A stretch of DNA of 64,000 nt, taken from positions 69,218-133,217 of the forward strand of contig JBGVLV010000022.1 in assembly GCA_045124465.1 (NCBI GenBank). Reading direction: 5' to 3'. The notes under the pieces were generated by a model, which was not told where the DNA came from, did not search any database, and saw nothing but the letters and a program-made list of their open reading frames with translations. A program made the translations under genes and the position numbers. The stretch comes from Scatosoma sp045124465 (GTDB lineage Bacteria; Bacillota; Clostridia; Christensenellales; Borkfalkiaceae). Shown one piece after another: positions 42,033 to 49,903 of the stretch (position 1 is the stretch's first letter; each line of letters starts with the position of its first letter).

Positions 42033-43164
42033 ACCGAAAGGGGATATCTCCATACTTATCGTAACCTTTTTACTGGCGGCGTTCGGCGTGCTCGCCGTGT
42101 ATTCGGCGAGCGGGTACGTTGCGGAAACGCAATACGGCGATAAATTTTATTTCGTCAAAAAACAACTGCTGGGTTTGGCGCTCGGCGCGGTCGCGATGTT
42201 TCTTTGCGGCAGATTCGACTGCCGTAAATTGAGCGGTAAAAAAGTGCGTTGGGTAGCCTTGATCGTGCCTATCGTCCTGCTCGCGCTCGTGTTCGTGCCG
42301 GGCGTGGGAAAGACGAATTACGGCGCTACGAGATGGATCGGAGTCGGCGGGTTCACCTTGCAACCCTCCGAGCTTGCCAAATACGGATTCGTCGTTTTCG
42401 CGGCGGCGTATATGTCAGAGAATATGGGCGAAATGCGTACGTTCAAAGGCGTTTTGCCCGTATTGTTGGCGGGCGGGGTCATTTGCGTTCTCATTATTTT
42501 AGAACCGAATATGTCGGTGACGATGTGCGTGGGACTTCTGATGCTTGCGATGCTGTTCCTCGGCGGTATGAAAATAAAACATTTCTTGGTCATTTTCGTT
42601 CCCGCGCTTTTGGTCGTACCCGTACTTATCATTGCCGAACCCTATCGGCTTTCCCGTTTGTCCGCGTTTTTGGATCCTTGGGAGTCCCCGCGCGGAGAGG
42701 GGTATCAGCTCATTCAATCGCTGTACGCGCTCGGTAACGGCGGGTGGTTCGGTACGGGATTGTTCAATTCCCGACAGAAATATCGGTTCTTGCCGTTCGC
42801 GGAAAGCGATTTCATACTTTCCATCATCGGCGAGGAATTCGGTTTTTTCGGGATACTCGTATTGTTCGGCGTGAGCGTGTTCCTCATTTTCAGAGGAATA
42901 AAAGTCGCGAAAGAGGCGGAGGATTTTTTCTCGTTCCTGCTTGCGGCGGGGATAACGCTCGTGTACGGGATCCAGACGGTTTTGAACGCGCTCGTCGTGA
43001 GCGGCAGTATACCGCCGACCGGTCTGCCGTTGCCCTTGATCAGTTCGGGGAATACCTCGCTCATCATCACGATGGCGTCGATGGGCGTATTGTATTCTAT
43101 ATCCGCGCGCAATAAACGCGCGAGGTCACAAAACGGAACGAAAAATTCATACTATAAAGCATAA
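41824..43164 (+). CDS. ftsW: Lipid II polymerase FtsW (SEDS family)
   Basis: 446 residues from TTG at 41824, which has the only good ribosome site (AGAGGTGAT, 6 bases away). A shorter form from ATG at 41983 would give 393 residues, close to usual family size. The longer N-terminus is Lys/Arg/Pro-rich and is encoded inside murD's tail. Ten membrane helices begin at DISILIVTFLL. SEDS signatures FAESDFILSIIGEEFGF and PPTGLPLPLISSGNTS are present. It polymerises glycan strands at the septum with the FtsI transpeptidase. No murG follows. Confidence 0.93.
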   Translation: MSEWSEISQRKIPPNTAKKKRRSKKNKTPPPQPRTATERRTVLQAREIPPSTTMLPRPAERTRTERRSNRPKGDISILIVTFLLAAFGVLAVYSASGYVAETQYGDKFYFVKKQLLGLALGAVAMFLCGRFDCRKLSGKKVRWVALIVPIVLLALVFVPGVGKTNYGATRWIGVGGFTLQPSELAKYGFVVFAAAYMSENMGEMRTFKGVLPVLLAGGVICVLIILEPNMSVTMCVGLLMLAMLFLGGMKIKHFLVIFVPALLVVPVLIIAEPYRLSRLSAFLDPWESPRGEGYQLIQSLYALGNGGWFGTGLFNSRQKYRFLPFAESDFILSIIGEEFGFFGILVLFGVSVFLIFRGIKVAKEAEDFFSFLLAAGITLVYGIQTVLNALVVSGSIPPTGLPLPLISSGNTSLIITMASMGVLYSISARNKRARSQNGTKNSYYKA

Positions 43165-43177
43165 GGAGCTTTATCGT

Positions 43178-44434
43178 ATGGATAAATATATCATAGACGG
43201 CGGTGAAAAACTGTACGGCAAAGTGGAGGTGCAAAGAGCGAAAAACACGGTTTTGCCTTTGCTTGCCGCCTCCGTTTTAACCGACGAACAAGTAAAAATA
43301 AGAGGAGTCCCGACGATCACCGACGTAGAAAATATGTTACGGATATTAAGCGAGGTCGGTTGTAAGATCCGACGGCAAAAAGATTGCGCCGTAATCGACA
43401 GCTCCAACGCAGTTTCCCACGAGATCCCTCAGCGGCTTACGAAGGAACTGCGTTCTTCCGTTTTTATGCTCGGTTCGGTGCTGACGCGGTTTCGGCGCGC
43501 GAAAATATCCTATCCCGGCGGTTGCGACATCGGTCTGCGGCCCATAGATCTGCACCTGTCGGGTTTAAAACGTTTGGGCGTGGAGATCGTCGAAGAGGGC
43601 GGATACATAGACTGTCGGGCGGATAAACTCGTCGGTGCGGAGATACTGCTCGACTTTCCCAGCGTGGGTGCGACGGAAAATATCATTCTCGCGGCGGTGA
43701 AAGCGGAAGGCGTCACCGTCATACGCAACGCCGCCAAAGAACCCGAGATCATAGACCTGCAAAATTTCTTGAACGCGATGGGCGCGAGGGTACGCGGCGC
43801 GGGCGGTGGCACGGTCGTGATCGAGGGCGTAAAGAAACTGCACGGGGTAGAATATACGCCCATCGGCGACCGTATCGAGGCGGGAACGTTTCTCATCGCG
43901 ACCGCGTGTTGCGGCGGCGAGATAGAAACGAGCGGGGTGTCGGCGGAAAATATTGCCGCACTTTTACATAAATTGCGTGAAAACGGTTGCAAAATACATA
44001 CGAAAAATGATAAAATAATATTGCGCAGCGACAAACGCCTGCGCGCGGTCGATCTGGTAGAAACGATGCCTTTTCCGGGCTTTCCCACCGATCTGCAAGC
44101 GCAGTATTCCACCCTTTGCTGTACGGCGCGCGGAACGACGCTCGTCGTCGAGAACCTGTTCGAGACCCGTTATAAGTATGTGGGCGAACTCAAACGCATG
44201 GGCGCGGACGTCACCGTACGCGGCCGCACGGCGGTGATAAGGGGCGTGGAAAAATTGCACGGCGCGCGCGTGACGGCGGGGGATCTTCGCGGCGGCGCGG
44301 CGCTCGTGGTGGCGGCGCTCGGCGCGGAAGGTCAAAGCGACGTCGTTGATCTTTCGCATATCGACAGAGGGTATGCGGACTTCGAATATAAACTTAAAAA
44401 ACTCGGCGCGAAGATACGCCGTGTGAAAATATAA
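43178..44434 (+). CDS. murA: UDP-GlcNAc 1-carboxyvinyltransferase MurA
   Basis: A 418-residue EPSP-synthase-fold enzyme for the first committed step of peptidoglycan synthesis. The substrate pair Lys-Asn is in RAKNTVLPLLAA, and the catalytic Cys that fosfomycin alkylates is in PGGCDIGLRPIDLH, so the enzyme should be fosfomycin-sensitive. It occupies the place where murG often lies in other dcw clusters. It starts 13 bases after ftsW. Confidence 0.96.
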   Translation: MDKYIIDGGEKLYGKVEVQRAKNTVLPLLAASVLTDEQVKIRGVPTITDVENMLRILSEVGCKIRRQKDCAVIDSSNAVSHEIPQRLTKELRSSVFMLGSVLTRFRRAKISYPGGCDIGLRPIDLHLSGLKRLGVEIVEEGGYIDCRADKLVGAEILLDFPSVGATENIILAAVKAEGVTVIRNAAKEPEIIDLQNFLNAMGARVRGAGGGTVVIEGVKKLHGVEYTPIGDRIEAGTFLIATACCGGEIETSGVSAENIAALLHKLRENGCKIHTKNDKIILRSDKRLRAVDLVETMPFPGFPTDLQAQYSTLCCTARGTTLVVENLFETRYKYVGELKRMGADVTVRGRTAVIRGVEKLHGARVTAGDLRGGAALVVAALGAEGQSDVVDLSHIDRGYADFEYKLKKLGAKIRRVKI

Positions 44435-44488
44435 AGGCGTAAGGGAATAAAAGCCCGAAAAGCCGACAAACTACGAAAGAGGAAAAGA

Positions 44489-45301
44489 ATGGGCAAGAAA
44501 AACGTGCTGGTGATCATATTGACCGTACTCGTCTTTTTATCTGCGGCGACGCTCGGCGTTTCTACGGTCTATCGCGTGGACGAAGTGACCGTAAAAACTT
44601 CCGTCGTGTCCGAGGCGGCAAAGACGGAGGCGGAGGAACTGCAAAGACGGTTGCAGGAAACGTACCAAAAGCGCAGTACATTTTTCGCCGATCAAGCGCT
44701 TGCCGACGAGGTGGTCGCAAGTTTCCCGTATTTCCGTATCACTTCGTTTGAAAAGGACTATCCCAACCGACTCGTTTTCCAAGTGACGGAGGACGGAGAA
44801 ATGTACGCCGTTCCATGCACAGACGGTTCGGATCAATATTATATCCTCAACGCGGAAGGCTTGGTGTTAGCCGTTCGCAGCGATCCCGCCAACCGTTCGG
44901 ACGGCGGCGCGAACGTGATCCTCAAAGGATCGGGAAACACCGCGCTTACCGCAACGGGCGCGCGCGGGGAATTGCTTTCGGGCGACGACTGTCTGCCCAC
45001 GCTGTTCGCGTTCGTAAACGAGATCTCCGTTCGGCTCGACGGTATCCGTCGGAACGTAGTGTCCGTGGAGGTGGAAAGACCCGCCTCCAACGCGAAAGAA
45101 ACGGTGTTCAAGCTCACGATGAAAGAGGGGGTAAAGATATACGTCCGCGACCCGTTCTCGCTCACGAGCGAGAAAGCGCAAAGAGCGATAGACGAATACC
45201 TGTCCCTGTCCGACAAGAAAAAACTGTCGGGAATGATCGCGGTTTGGGACGATACGGACGGAGTGAACGCCGGGTATTACGAACGCGACGGATTAGAATG
45301 A
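44489..45301 (+). CDS. ftsQ: Cell division protein FtsQ/DivIB
   Basis: 270 residues: a short cytosolic start (MGKKN), one membrane helix (about 6-27), then an extracytoplasmic part beginning with a POTRA-like domain (VDEVTVKTSVVSEA; FRITSFEKDYPNRLVFQVTE). Low conservation is normal for the family. Position before ftsA supports the call. It scaffolds FtsL and DivIC/FtsB at the septum. Confidence 0.85.
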   Translation: MGKKNVLVIILTVLVFLSAATLGVSTVYRVDEVTVKTSVVSEAAKTEAEELQRRLQETYQKRSTFFADQALADEVVASFPYFRITSFEKDYPNRLVFQVTEDGEMYAVPCTDGSDQYYILNAEGLVLAVRSDPANRSDGGANVILKGSGNTALTATGARGELLSGDDCLPTLFAFVNEISVRLDGIRRNVVSVEVERPASNAKETVFKLTMKEGVKIYVRDPFSLTSEKAQRAIDEYLSLSDKKKLSGMIAVWDDTDGVNAGYYERDGLE

Positions 45302-45313
45302 TGAAATAAAGAG

Positions 45314-45340
45314 AAAACACGCGTCGGTGCGTGTTTTTTT
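45314..45340 (+). terminator. Terminator after ftsQ
   Basis: AAAACACGC / GCGTGTTTT around GTCGGT, with a run of T. It separates the murein block from ftsAZ. Confidence 0.92.
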
Positions 45341-45361
45341 ATAAATTTTTTTCTCAATTCA

Positions 45362-45390
45362 TTGACATTCCGACATAAATAGTGTATAAT
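45362..45390 (+). promoter_or_regulatory. Promoter of ftsAZ
   Basis: TTGACA (45362-45367), 17 bases and TATAAT (45385-45390), perfect consensus. ftsAZ is thus transcribed apart from the upstream dcw genes. Confidence 0.9.
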
Positions 45391-45443
45391 CATAAAAAGG
45401 GTTTGTTTTTGAATAGATCGTTTTTTACGGAGCGGAAAAACTT

Positions 45444-46631
45444 ATGAAAAACGAAAGCGTCGCAATTTTGGACGTAAGATCGTACGAAGTCACCTTTTTC
45501 CTCGGTTCGAGAGGGGTCAACGGTACGTTCGTCTTTTGCGGAAGTCATACAGAAAAATACGAAGGCTTTTCCACGGAAGGATTTTTCAGCGAGGAGTCCT
45601 TTCGTCTTGCCGTGCTGACGGCGGTCAATTCCGTCAGACAAAACTACGGCGGCGTAATCGGAGAGATATACGTAGGCGTTCCTTCGTCCTTCGTTTCCGT
45701 GTGTACCAAAGGTCACACCTCGTCTTTCCCCAAAAAGCGCAAAATATCCGCGCAGGACGTGGACGCGCTTTACGAAAGCGGGCTTTCGGACCTTCTTAAA
45801 GAAGAACGCTGTATACGTCGTTCGGATATGTATTTCACGCTCGGCGATAATCGGAAATATTTCTCCGCAGAGGATCTGTACGGCGTGCCTACGACCCTTT
45901 TAAAGGGCGCGCTTTGCTACTATTTCGTTTCCGATACGTTCTACGACGCGGCGACTTCGGTGCTCAAAGAACTCGGCGTGGAAGACGTGCGGTTCTTGCC
46001 GTCCACGCTCGCGCAGGCGCTGTATCTGTTGCCGAGCAAAAAGCGGGAGGGCTACGCGTTTTTGCTGGACGTCGGGTTCGTTACGACCTCCGTATCCGTC
46101 GTTTACGGGAACGGGATCGTGCACGAGGAAACGTTCAACTGCGGCGAGGGAACGATCTTGGTCGATCTTATGCAAAAACTCGACGTGGAGTTCGAAACGG
46201 CGGAAGAGATCCTTATGGCGTCCAATGTTTCGGGCGGTAGTGTGCCCAAAGACCTGATGTGGACGAGCGACAGGGGGGACCTTTCTTTCCCCGTGCAGAC
46301 GATAAACGATATCGTCAAATGCGCGCTCGACGTTATGTGCGAGAACGTGGAGAACTTTTTCGGAAAATACTATCGCGAAAAGAATATGACGGCGCTTGCG
46401 GTCAATCCCATCAGTATCACGGGCGAGGGTATCGGCGGCGTAGCGGGCGCCGCGGAGCATATCGCGGGACGGCTCAACCGACTTACGGAGATCGTCGCGC
46501 CCGACCTGCCTTATTACGATAAACCCGCGTTTTCTTCTCGGATCGCGCTTTTGAATATGGCGTTGAACGATAGGAAGAAGAGCGGCTTGCTTTATAGAAT
46601 TTTTAACAATTTCGGAGGAAAAAAGAAATGA
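45444..46631 (+). CDS. ftsA: Divergent FtsA-like actin-fold cell division protein
   Basis: 395 residues of the actin/FtsA/PilM fold: VAILDVRSYEVTFFLG at the first phosphate loop, a central 1C-like region, LLDVGFVTTSVSVVYGNGI as second phosphate loop and ITGEGIGGVAG as adenosine motif. The C-terminus (GLLYRIFNNFGG plus KKK) fits the amphipathic membrane-targeting helix of FtsA. Sequence is less conserved than usual, so the call leans on its 4-base overlap with ftsZ. It tethers FtsZ filaments to the membrane. Confidence 0.85.
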   Translation: MKNESVAILDVRSYEVTFFLGSRGVNGTFVFCGSHTEKYEGFSTEGFFSEESFRLAVLTAVNSVRQNYGGVIGEIYVGVPSSFVSVCTKGHTSSFPKKRKISAQDVDALYESGLSDLLKEERCIRRSDMYFTLGDNRKYFSAEDLYGVPTTLLKGALCYYFVSDTFYDAATSVLKELGVEDVRFLPSTLAQALYLLPSKKREGYAFLLDVGFVTTSVSVVYGNGIVHEETFNCGEGTILVDLMQKLDVEFETAEEILMASNVSGGSVPKDLMWTSDRGDLSFPVQTINDIVKCALDVMCENVENFFGKYYREKNMTALAVNPISITGEGIGGVAGAAEHIAGRLNRLTEIVAPDLPYYDKPAFSSRIALLNMALNDRKKSGLLYRIFNNFGGKKK

Positions 46632-48109
46632 TCGATAATTATGACGAAAGAGAACCTTACGGGGATTACGGTTATTCCGGCTCTGCGGCGTCCGCTGTAA
46701 GCGACGCGGTGAATAACCTTTCCGGCGTTGCGAAAATCAAAGTCATCGGCGTGGGCGGCGCGGGAAACAACGCCGTGGACAGACTCATAGAATCGGGTCT
46801 GAAAAGCGCGGAATATATCGTCGTGAACACGGACAATCAGGCGCTTGCGCGTTCCAAAGCGGCGAACCGTATCCAGATCGGCGTAAAACTGACCAAAGGT
46901 CTCGGCGCGGGCGCGGATCCCAACGTGGGTAAAGCCGCCGCGGAAGAGAATAAAGAGGCGATCGCGGAAGTGCTTAAAGACACCGACCTTTTGTTCATCA
47001 CCGCAGGTATGGGCGGAGGCACGGGTACGGGCGCGGCGCCCGTTATCGCAAAGATTGCGAAAGATATGAAGATATTGACGGTCGCGGTCGTTACGTTGCC
47101 TTTCAATTTCGAGGCGAAACGCAGAATGGACAACGCGATGTCGGGTATCGAGGAACTCCGTAAATCGGTCGACTCCATCATCACGATCCCCAACGATAAG
47201 ATACGGCAGGTCGTTCCCAAGGGAACTTCGTTCTCCGATTCCCTCAAAGTCGCGGACGAGGTATTGCGGCAGGGTATTCGCGGTATCGCGGAACTCATCG
47301 TCAAACCCTCGCTCATCAATCTTGACTTCGCGGACGTAAAAGCCACGTTGAAAGGTCGCGGACTCGCGCATATGGGTATCGGCGTAGCCAAAGGCGAAAA
47401 GAGGATATCCGACGCGGTGCGTTGCGCGGTTTGCAGTCCTTTGCTCAATACCACCATCGAGGGCGCAAGCTCGGTCATTCTGAATATCATCGGCGGCAAA
47501 GACCTGTCCTTGGACGAAGTCGTTATGGCGGCCGATCTTGTAAAAGGGGTCATCGACTATTCCGCAAACGTGATCTTCGGCGCGTGTATCGACGAAAATA
47601 TGTCCGACGAAGTGGAAGTGGTCATCATCGCGACGGGCTTTACTAATGCGCAAAACGGTATCACGCCCGAATCGCAGGATTCCGCGCTCCGTCAGGCGTC
47701 CTTGCTTTCTCAGAAGATAGACCTTGCGTATAACGCCAACGAACGCGCGAACGTAAGAGAAGAAACCGCGCCCGTTTATAACGCGCCCTGCTATCCCGAT
47801 AACGGCGGAATGCGCTACGCGCAGCCTATGCCCGCGTACGGCTATCCCGCGCAACAGCCGCAAAACGTACCTCCTATGCAAGGCGGTATGCAGAACGGCT
47901 ACGCGCCCGCATATCCTCAGCCTGCGCAGCCTATGCAACCTATGCAGAATATGCCCCCCGTACAGCCTATGGGGAACGGAAATATTTCTTTCGAACCCGA
48001 CGATCCCATTCCCGGACCGACGGACGAGCGTTCGACGGACAATACGGACAGAAAACACCGTCCGAGATTCGTGGACTACTTTATGAGAAAAAATTCCGAC
48101 GATAAATAA
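46628..48109 (+). CDS. ftsZ: Cell division GTPase FtsZ
   Basis: 493 residues, longer than the usual 350-420. Tubulin signature GGGTGTGAAP, nucleotide segments GVGGAGNNAVD and NTDNQAL, and synergy loop NLDFADVKA are normal. The extra length is a linker of about 110 residues rich in Pro, Gln, Met and Tyr (after residue ~365). The C-terminal peptide reads RPRFVDYFMRKN, a variant of the DIPxFLR-type tail that binds FtsA. It polymerises into the Z ring. Confidence 0.97.
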   Translation: MIDNYDEREPYGDYGYSGSAASAVSDAVNNLSGVAKIKVIGVGGAGNNAVDRLIESGLKSAEYIVVNTDNQALARSKAANRIQIGVKLTKGLGAGADPNVGKAAAEENKEAIAEVLKDTDLLFITAGMGGGTGTGAAPVIAKIAKDMKILTVAVVTLPFNFEAKRRMDNAMSGIEELRKSVDSIITIPNDKIRQVVPKGTSFSDSLKVADEVLRQGIRGIAELIVKPSLINLDFADVKATLKGRGLAHMGIGVAKGEKRISDAVRCAVCSPLLNTTIEGASSVILNIIGGKDLSLDEVVMAADLVKGVIDYSANVIFGACIDENMSDEVEVVIIATGFTNAQNGITPESQDSALRQASLLSQKIDLAYNANERANVREETAPVYNAPCYPDNGGMRYAQPMPAYGYPAQQPQNVPPMQGGMQNGYAPAYPQPAQPMQPMQNMPPVQPMGNGNISFEPDDPIPGPTDERSTDNTDRKHRPRFVDYFMRKNSDDK

Positions 48110-48123
48110 TTATAAAAGATCTA

Positions 48124-48158
48124 CCGCGGCGCGCCGATAAAACGCGCCGCGGTTTTCT
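48124..48158 (+). terminator. Terminator after ftsZ
   Basis: A GC-rich 10-bp stem CCGCGGCGCG / CGCGCCGCGG, loop CCGATAAAA, then TTTTCTT. Confidence 0.9.
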
Positions 48159-48413
48159 TATACGGAAAAAGATGAAAGAACGCCCGCACGTGCAGACGCT
48201 CTTTCGAGGAAGAATAAATCAGATATGAGTGTAAGTAAAGTAAGTACATTTATCGAAAATCAAAATTAAAATGTGATCTTTAATCGATATTTTTAATTAT
48301 TATATCATTTTTTTAAGGCGAACGCAAGTAAAATATATAGTCGAGGGGAAACAAAAATATAAGTTTTTGTTATAATCGGCATAATCAAAACTTATGGAAC
48401 GTATATATATTTT
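48159..48413. other. Intergenic region before murC
   Basis: No gene of normal size. It holds an inverted repeat, GAAAGAACG (48174-48182) / CGCTCTTTC (48197-48205), centred on the palindrome GCACGTGC. A 14-codon frame follows (48225-48269, opening MSVSKVSTF). Then comes a strongly AT-rich stretch and an extended -10 TGTTATAAT (48368-48376) that is the likely murC promoter. No -35 is visible. Confidence 0.5.
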
Positions 48414-49760
48414 ATGATTTTGAAAGGTCTTGAAAATATCGGAAAGGTATATTTTATCGGTATCGGCGGGATAAGTATGAGCGCGTTGGCTAAATACTTG
48501 TCCGTTTGCGGATATTCGGTTTCGGGCAGCGACGGCGTACGGGGCGAGGAAACGGAAAATCTCGCTTTTTACGGGATAAAGGTATATATCGGCGCGGACG
48601 GGGAACGGGCGGAGCTTTGCGGTGCGGATACGGTCGTTTACACCGACGCGATACCCGCCGACCACGTAGAGCTTGCCAAAGCGGTCGAACTGAATAAGCG
48701 TTTGCTTTCGCGCGCCGAGCTGTTGAGGATCGTGTGCGAAAATTTCCCGCGCGTGATCGCGGTCGCGGGCAGTCACGGCAAAACGACCTGTACTTCTATG
48801 TGCGCGCACGTGCTGAAAACGGCGCAAGTACCGTTCACGGCGCATATCGGCGGGGAAGATCTCGCGTTCGGGAATTTCCACTCCACTGGCGGGGAATATC
48901 TCGTGACGGAGGCGTGCGAATACAAGAAAAATCTGTTGAAGATAAAAGCGGATACGGCGATACTCCTCAATATCGACCGCGACCATATGGAATGTTATGA
49001 AAACGAATCGGAGCTTATCGCCTGTTTCGGAGAATATTGCAAAAACGCGAAAACGGCGTTCGTGTGCGCGGACGACGAGAAATGCAAAAAACTCGGCGAT
49101 TTCCCGTCTTTCGGTATCCGTAACACGCTTGCGGATTACCGCGCGACCGAACTGCGCGCGATCGGGGAACGGTATTCGTTTACGGTCGAGGAATACGGAA
49201 AAGCGCTTTGCCGCGTAAGGCTCAAAGCGATAGGACGTTGCAACGTCTACAACGCGCTTGCGGCGTTCGCCGCGACGCGCTCGTTCGGGATCGACGAACG
49301 GGAGATACGCAAAGGCTTGGAGACGTTCGAGGCGGTAAAACGCCGTTTCGAGCGTATCGGTTCTTATCACGGCGCGAGCTTTGTCTGCGATTACGCCCAT
49401 CACCCGCGCGAAATATCGGCGACCATCGCTACGGCGGCAGGGGTGTGTAAAGGTCGGCTGTACGTGGTCTTTCAACCGCATACCTATTCCCGCACGAAAT
49501 TGCTTATGCGCGAATTTGTAGAGGTGTTGCGCCCGATCGCGGATCTGATGATCTATAAAACGTTTCCCGCGCGGGAGAAATACGACGAGGAAGGGAGCGC
49601 GGAAATGCTGGCGAGGAACGTGGGGAGCTTGTATTCGGAGAACGTGTACGTGCTCCGCACGTGGCTGAAAAAGACGGTGCGGGAAGGGGATATGGTCCTG
49701 TTTTTGGGTGCGGGGGATATTTATTACGCGGCGCAATATTTGTTAAAGGAAATGAGATAA
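48414..49760 (+). CDS. murC: UDP-N-acetylmuramate:L-alanine ligase MurC
   Basis: 448 residues. N-terminal FIGIGGISMSALA (UDP-binding), ATP loop VAGSHGKTTCTSM near residue 120, and the C-terminal YAHHPREISATI with metal/substrate His. It adds the first L-Ala of the stem peptide. The start ATG lacks a recognisable ribosome site (GTATATATATTTT precedes it), suggesting weak or leader-dependent initiation. Placement after ftsZ rather than before ftsQ is unusual. Confidence 0.95.
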   Translation: MILKGLENIGKVYFIGIGGISMSALAKYLSVCGYSVSGSDGVRGEETENLAFYGIKVYIGADGERAELCGADTVVYTDAIPADHVELAKAVELNKRLLSRAELLRIVCENFPRVIAVAGSHGKTTCTSMCAHVLKTAQVPFTAHIGGEDLAFGNFHSTGGEYLVTEACEYKKNLLKIKADTAILLNIDRDHMECYENESELIACFGEYCKNAKTAFVCADDEKCKKLGDFPSFGIRNTLADYRATELRAIGERYSFTVEEYGKALCRVRLKAIGRCNVYNALAAFAATRSFGIDEREIRKGLETFEAVKRRFERIGSYHGASFVCDYAHHPREISATIATAAGVCKGRLYVVFQPHTYSRTKLLMREFVEVLRPIADLMIYKTFPAREKYDEEGSAEMLARNVGSLYSENVYVLRTWLKKTVREGDMVLFLGAGDIYYAAQYLLKEMR

Positions 49761-49776
49761 AAGAAAAAATATATCG

Positions 49777-49835
49777 AAAAAAGAGCGAATAGACGGGAAA
49801 ATTAAAAAATCTCGTCTTTTCGCTTATTTTTTTTG
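49777..49835 (+). terminator. Terminator after murC
   Basis: A long imperfect stem pairing AAAAAAGAGCGAATAGACG with CGTCTTTTCGCTTATTTTTT, followed by T. Confidence 0.8.
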
Positions 49836-49846
49836 GCTTTAAACTA

Positions 49847-49875
49847 TTGATAAATGCAAAAAAAAATGTTATAAT
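49847..49875 (+). promoter_or_regulatory. Promoter of ftsK
   Basis: TTGATA (49847-49852), 17 bases and TATAAT (49870-49875) with a TG extended -10. Confidence 0.82.
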
Positions 49876-49903
49876 AATTAGGTATAGACAGGAGGTGGTT
49901 CCT

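Noticed and set aside
46592..49736. Two long minus-strand frames opposite ftsZ and murC (488 and 478 codons)
   Set aside because: Both mirror conserved genes and have biased composition; no support.
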